From Ottowia flava (GTDB lineage Bacteria > Pseudomonadota > Gammaproteobacteria > Burkholderiales > Burkholderiaceae_C): 64,000 nucleotides of DNA. Numbering within the stretch: position 1 is the first letter of the stretch; each line of letters starts with the position of its first letter. Below are positions 60,174 through 64,000 of the stretch, in pieces. The notes beneath the pieces are model-generated. The model saw only the letters and a program-made list of their open reading frames with translations, ran no database searches and was not told the origin of the DNA. The DNA lies in assembly GCF_042680565.1 (NCBI RefSeq), contig NZ_JBHUEJ010000004.1:32147-96146 (forward strand). The letters run 5' to 3'. The position numbers were made by a program, and so were the translations under genes.

Positions 60174-63100
60174 ATGTTTGTTCATCTTCGACTCCACACT
60201 GAGTTTTCCGTTGTCGACGGCATTGCCCGGGTGGACGATGTCATTGCCAGCGCAGCGGCCGACCGGCAGCCTGCGCTGGCCATCACCGACCTCAACAACC
60301 TGTTCGGCGCCATCAAGTTCTACAAGACGGCGCGGGGCAAGGGCGTCAAGCCAATCGTCGGGGCGGAAGTCTTCCTGGAGCCAGCAGATCAGGAGTCCGA
60401 TGCACCCTCGCGCGTGTTGTTGCTGGTGCAGAACCGACAGGGTTACCTGAACCTGTCGGAGTTGCTGGCGCGTGCCTGGACACAAGGCGTGGTCAAGAAC
60501 ATCGCGGTGGTGCGCTGGTCCTGGCTGCAGGAGCTGTCCGGCGGGTTGATCCTGCTGTCGGGCGCGCAGGCCGGCCCGGTCGGCCAGGCATTGATGCAGG
60601 GCAATACGGCGCTGGCGAGCGATCTGGCGCTGCGCTTGGCCGAAATCTTCCCGCATCGGCTGTACCTTGAGCTCCAGCGCGCAGGCCGCGCCGAGGACGA
60701 ACGCCACATCGCCGCCGCGGTGGCGCTGGCCGCCCGACTCAAGCTGCCCGTGGTGGCCACGCACCCGGTGCAGTTCATCCGCGCCGACGACTACGAGGCC
60801 CACGAAGCGCGCGTGTGCATTTCCGACGGCGAAATTCTGGGCAACCCGCGCCGCGTGCGCCGTTTCACCCAGGACCAGTACTTCAAGACCGCGGGCGAGA
60901 TGACGGCGCTGTTTGCCGATCTGCCCTCGGCCCTTGCCAACAGCGTGGAAATCGCCAAGCGCTGCAACCTGACGCTGGAGCTGGACAAACCGCAACTGCC
61001 CGACTTCGCGGTGCCCGAAGGTCACACGATCGACACCTATTTCCGCCAAGCCTCGTTCGATGGGCTGGAAGAACGGCTGGCGCAGTTGTATCCCGACCAG
61101 GCGCAGCGCGACGCACAGCGCGCTGCCTACGTCGAGCGCCTGGAGTTCGAGATTGCGACCATCCTCAAGATGGGCTTTCCGGGCTACTTCCTGATCGTGG
61201 GCGACTTCATCAACTGGGCCAAGGAAAACGGCTGCCCGGTGGGGCCGGGACGAGGCTCCGGCGCGGGCTCGTTGGTGGCTTACGCGCTGAAGATCACCGA
61301 CCTGGATCCGCTGCAGTACAAGCTGCTGTTCGAACGCTTCCTGAACCCCGAGCGCGTGTCGATGCCCGACTTCGACATCGACTTCTGCCAGGCCAACCGC
61401 GACCGCGTCATCGACTACGTCAAGGCCAAGTACGGCAAGGACGCGGTCAGCCAGATCGCCACCTTCGGCACCATGGCCGCGCGCGCCGCGATCCGCGACG
61501 TCGGCCGCGTGATGGACATGGGCTACGGCTTTTGCGACGGCATCAGCAAGCTGATTCCCAACAAGCCGGGCATGGCCGTCACGCTGCAGTACCCGCCCAA
61601 GCCCAAGAAGGACGGCGACAAGAACAACTACGCGATCGAGATGGAGCCGATCCTGGCCGAGCGCATCGAACGCGAGGAAGAGGTCAAGACCCTGGTCGAG
61701 ATGGCGCAAAAGCTCGAAGGCATGACGCGCAACATCGGCATGCACGCGGGCGGCGTGCTGATCGCGCCGGGCAAGCTGACCGACTTCTGCCCGCTCTACC
61801 AGCAGCCGGGCAGCGAATCGGCCGTCAGCCAGTACGACAAGGACGACGTCGAGGCGATCGGCCTGGTCAAGTTCGACTTCTTGGGCTTGGCCACGCTGAC
61901 CATTCTGGAAATCGCACGCGAGCTGATCGTGCGGCGCCACCCGGGCCAGAAGGACTTCGCCTTCGAGACGATTCCGCTGAAAGATGCTGCCACCTACAAG
62001 CTGTTCCAGGACGGCCGCACCGAAGCCGTGTTCCAGTTTGAAAGCCGCGGCATGCAAGGCATGCTGCGCGACGCCAAACCGACGCGGCTGGAAGACCTGA
62101 TCGCGCTGAACGCGCTATACCGCCCGGGCCCGATGGACCTGATCCCCAGCTTTGTCGCGCGCAAGCATGGGCGCGAGGAAGTCGAGTACCCGCACCCGCT
62201 GGTGGCCGACATGCTGAGCGAAACCTACGGCATCATGGTCTACCAGGAGCAGGTGATGCAGACCGCGCAGATCCTGGGCGGCTACAGCCTGGGCGGCGCC
62301 GACCTGCTGCGCCGCGCCATGGGCAAGAAAAAGCCCGAGGAGATGGCCAAGCACCGCATCATCTTCCGTGAAGGTGCGGCCAAGAACGGCATCAGCGAAA
62401 GCAAGGCCGACGAAGTCTTCGACCTGATGGAGAAGTTCGCGGGCTACGGCTTCAACAAGTCGCACGCCGCCGCGTACTCGCTGCTGGCCTACCACACGGC
62501 CTGGCTCAAGGTGCATTACACGGCGGAGTTCTACTGCGCCAACATGACCGTGGAAATGGACAACACCGACAAGCTCAAGGTGTTGTACGAAGACGCGCTG
62601 CGCTCGGGCATCGCCTTTGAGCCGCCCGACGTCAACCGCGGCCTGTACCGGTTTGAGCCCGTCAGCGACACCCAGATCCGCTACGGCCTGGGCGCCATCA
62701 AGGGCACGGGCCAGCAGGCGATCGAGGCCATCATCGCGGCGCGCGAAGGGCGCGGCGGCGGCTCGTCCGGCAGCGAAGTCGGGCCCTTCACCTCGCTGTT
62801 CGACTTCTGCCGGCGCGTGGACCGCAGCCGCGTCAACAAGCGCACGGTGGAAGCGCTGGTGCGCGGCGGCGCGTTCGATGCGCTGCACATGGACCGCGCC
62901 GCGCTGGCCGCGGCCATCGACCTGGCGTTTGAATACGCCGCCAACAACGAGGCCAACGCCAACCAGGGCGGCCTGTTCGACCTGCTGGGCGACGGCCACG
63001 GTTCGGTGTCGCAAGAGCCGGCGCTGCCCACCGTCAAGCCCTGGGGCGTGAAGGAGCGCCTCAGCTTCGAGAAGACCGCCATCGGTTTTTACCTGTCCGG

Positions 63101-63710
63101 CCACCTGTTCGACGAGGTCGAGCGCGAGGTGCGCCAGTTCGTGCGCCGCCCGCTGGCCGAATTGACCGACAGCCGCGAGCCGCAGCTGCTGGCCGGCATC
63201 GTCGGCGATTTCCGCGTCATCAACGGGCAGCGCGGCAAGCTCGGCCTGTTCAAGCTGGACGACAAGTCGGGCGCGCTGGACGCGCGGGTAGACGAAGCGC
63301 TGATCAACCAGCACAGGAACCTGCTGAAGGACGACGAATTCATCGTCGTGCTGGCCAAGGTCATGCAGGACCGCTTCTCCGGCGGCCTGCAGCTGAACAT
63401 CACCCAGGTGTGGGACCTGCCCGCGGCGCGCTGCCGCTTTGGCAAGTTCCTGCGCGTGGCCGTCAACGGCAAGGCGCCCGACGTGCGGCGCCTGCTGGCC
63501 GAGTACCCGCCGCAGGTCGAGCCGACCGAGCACGGCGACGTGCTGCGCGGCCTGGCCGTGCGCCTGCTGATGGAACGCCACTCGCCCAAGGGTGGCGCCA
63601 TGGCCCAGCTGCAGCTGGGCGAGCAGGCACGCTTCTACCCCAGCGACGCCGCGCTCGCCAGCTGGATCGCCCAGGCGGATGAGGGCCGCGCGGCGGTGGT
63701 GTACGAGTAA
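60174..63710 (+). CDS. dnaE: DNA polymerase III alpha subunit
   Basis: The catalytic subunit of the replicative polymerase, 1178 residues, close to E. coli DnaE (1160). The PHP domain opens MFVHLRLHTEFSVVDGIARV. The polymerase active-site aspartates lie in SMPDFDIDFCQANRDRVIDY at D399, D401 and D403. Palm blocks GPGRGSGAGSLVAYAL and IGMHAGGVLIAPG follow, then the fingers (GADLLRRAMGKKKPEEMAKH) and HAAAYSLLAYHTAWLKVHY, and a C-terminal OB domain. I chose ATG 60174 for the family start. It ends in clean TAA and is divergent from the GTPase cassette. Confidence 0.97.
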   Translation: MFVHLRLHTEFSVVDGIARVDDVIASAAADRQPALAITDLNNLFGAIKFYKTARGKGVKPIVGAEVFLEPADQESDAPSRVLLLVQNRQGYLNLSELLARAWTQGVVKNIAVVRWSWLQELSGGLILLSGAQAGPVGQALMQGNTALASDLALRLAEIFPHRLYLELQRAGRAEDERHIAAAVALAARLKLPVVATHPVQFIRADDYEAHEARVCISDGEILGNPRRVRRFTQDQYFKTAGEMTALFADLPSALANSVEIAKRCNLTLELDKPQLPDFAVPEGHTIDTYFRQASFDGLEERLAQLYPDQAQRDAQRAAYVERLEFEIATILKMGFPGYFLIVGDFINWAKENGCPVGPGRGSGAGSLVAYALKITDLDPLQYKLLFERFLNPERVSMPDFDIDFCQANRDRVIDYVKAKYGKDAVSQIATFGTMAARAAIRDVGRVMDMGYGFCDGISKLIPNKPGMAVTLQYPPKPKKDGDKNNYAIEMEPILAERIEREEEVKTLVEMAQKLEGMTRNIGMHAGGVLIAPGKLTDFCPLYQQPGSESAVSQYDKDDVEAIGLVKFDFLGLATLTILEIARELIVRRHPGQKDFAFETIPLKDAATYKLFQDGRTEAVFQFESRGMQGMLRDAKPTRLEDLIALNALYRPGPMDLIPSFVARKHGREEVEYPHPLVADMLSETYGIMVYQEQVMQTAQILGGYSLGGADLLRRAMGKKKPEEMAKHRIIFREGAAKNGISESKADEVFDLMEKFAGYGFNKSHAAAYSLLAYHTAWLKVHYTAEFYCANMTVEMDNTDKLKVLYEDALRSGIAFEPPDVNRGLYRFEPVSDTQIRYGLGAIKGTGQQAIEAIIAAREGRGGGSSGSEVGPFTSLFDFCRRVDRSRVNKRTVEALVRGGAFDALHMDRAALAAAIDLAFEYAANNEANANQGGLFDLLGDGHGSVSQEPALPTVKPWGVKERLSFEKTAIGFYLSGHLFDEVEREVRQFVRRPLAELTDSREPQLLAGIVGDFRVINGQRGKLGLFKLDDKSGALDARVDEALINQHRNLLKDDEFIVVLAKVMQDRFSGGLQLNITQVWDLPAARCRFGKFLRVAVNGKAPDVRRLLAEYPPQVEPTEHGDVLRGLAVRLLMERHSPKGGAMAQLQLGEQARFYPSDAALASWIAQADEGRAAVVYE

Positions 63711-63743
63711 GTGGCCCGCATGGCACGGGCATAGAGCCAATTT

Positions 63744-63786
63744 GCTATTTAAAAAGTAGCTGTCTGCGAAGGTGGTTGTAGGGCGG
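63744..63786 (+). repeat. Dispersed repeat cut by the IS30-like element
   Basis: GCTATTTAAAAAGTAGC, TGTCTGCGAAGGTGG, TTGTAGGGC, then the sequence switches to GGATTCAATTCC instead of the expected GAAGGCCGATTT end. The left 42 bases are near-consensus. Confidence 0.8.
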
Positions 63787-64000
63787 ATTCAATTCCAAGT
63801 GCAACGTTGATTCAATGCGCGGAGTCATCACGCTGGGTCAATTGGTGCAGGTGCTGGGTATAGACCTCAAAGGGCGAGCGGTAGCCCAGAGTCATTCTGG
63901 GGCGGCCATTGAGCTCATCGGCCACGGCGTCGAGTTGCTGCTGGGTATAGCCGCTTAGGTCGCTGCCCTTGGGGAAGTACTGGCGCAGCAGTCCGTTGGT
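63787..64000 (-). mobile_element. Partial IS30-family insertion sequence, 3' end
   Basis: From about 63787 the DNA carries a probable terminal end (ATTCAATTCCAAGTGCAAC) followed by a transposase reading on the minus strand to the window edge. The far end and any target duplication are outside the window. Confidence 0.75.
63812..64000 (-). CDS. IS30-family transposase, C-terminal part
   Basis: The last 62 codons are visible, reading from the window edge to a TGA at 63812-63814. They include TNGLLRQYFPKGSDLSGYTQ, ADELNGRPRMTLGYRSPFEV and a short tail ending DDSAH, the typical end of IS30-type DDE transposases: the conserved E is in the missing upstream part or just before the NGLLRQYFPKG block. 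It is truncated only by the window edge, so nothing can be said about an intact start. Confidence 0.9.
   Translation of the reverse strand, partial: TNGLLRQYFPKGSDLSGYTQQQLDAVADELNGRPRMTLGYRSPFEVYTQHLHQLTQRDDSAH

Noticed and set aside
60021..63740. Two long minus-strand open frames (about 678 and 541 codons) across dnaE
   Set aside because: Antisense to dnaE, whose domains and active site are clear. Composition is typical of reverse-frame noise.
1..64000. CRISPR array, rRNA or tRNA genes
   Set aside because: No regularly spaced direct repeats of CRISPR size were seen. No rRNA or tRNA cloverleaf was recognised by eye, though a tRNA scan would be needed to exclude one firmly.

Overview
The window is high-GC chromosomal DNA that fits a Burkholderiales bacterium, most likely family Comamonadaceae (Acidovorax/Ottowia/Alicycliphilus-like). 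The support is three Bug/TctC-type binding proteins, a Kdp operon led by a TorF-like porin, a cNOR-type norCBQD cluster, box/paa-type aromatic CoA catabolism, and a short dispersed repeat that recurs about every 4 kb. No rRNA, tRNA or CRISPR array was seen. The genus is inference; no species marker is complete here apart from rplS, trmD, hslO and dnaE.

Layout. 0-5.4 kb: AEC carrier, Bug receptor, a tsdBA-like pair of dihaem cytochromes for thiosulfate oxidation, and xerD. 5.4-14.8 kb: a less GC-rich acyltransferase, a second Bug receptor coupled to an unknown exported protein, a BCS1-like AAA ATPase, several small unknown proteins, rhlE helicase and a lipoprotein. 14.8-19.4 kb: cupin, DUF455 ferritin-like protein, gamma-carbonic anhydrase, hslO, trmD, rplS. 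19.4-28.2 kb: a kdp operon on the minus strand (TorF-like porin, kdpA, B, C, D, E). 28.4-34.6 kb: Nudix hydrolase, CobD/CbiB-family protein, then a LysR gene divergent from an HMG-CoA-lyase-like enzyme, a CaiB/BaiF CoA-transferase and a third Bug receptor. 34.7-41.4 kb: a branched-chain-type ABC importer (binding protein, LivH, a fused LivM-LivG, LivF) followed by a BoxD/PaaZ-type semialdehyde dehydrogenase. 42-49.6 kb: norCBQD, a Crp/Fnr (Dnr-like) regulator, nnrS and a nitroreductase, with FNR/Dnr-like boxes before norC and nnrS. 49.7-57.7 kb: queC, pagL, ynfA, an SbmA/BacA-type ABC transporter, a MgtC-family protein, an EF-hand protein, a 5'-nucleotidase and an orphan gspF. 57.9-59.9 kb: a four-gene minus-strand cassette (putative winged-helix protein, small GTPase, two roadblock proteins) resembling a conservon-type GTPase switch. 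60.2-63.7 kb: dnaE. The right edge holds the 3' end of an IS30-family transposase that has landed in a copy of the dispersed repeat.

How it works together. Two sets are clearly functional units: potassium uptake with its own two-component control, and nitric oxide detoxification under a Dnr-like regulator. Two others look like catabolic units with their own uptake: CoA-transferase, lyase and Bug receptor for a branched dicarboxylate (substrate inferred), and ABC importer with BoxD/PaaZ for an aromatic acid (substrate inferred). The most unusual signals are the roughly 60-bp repeat family, which often supplies stop codons or C-terminal residues to neighbouring genes, and the GTPase/roadblock cassette.
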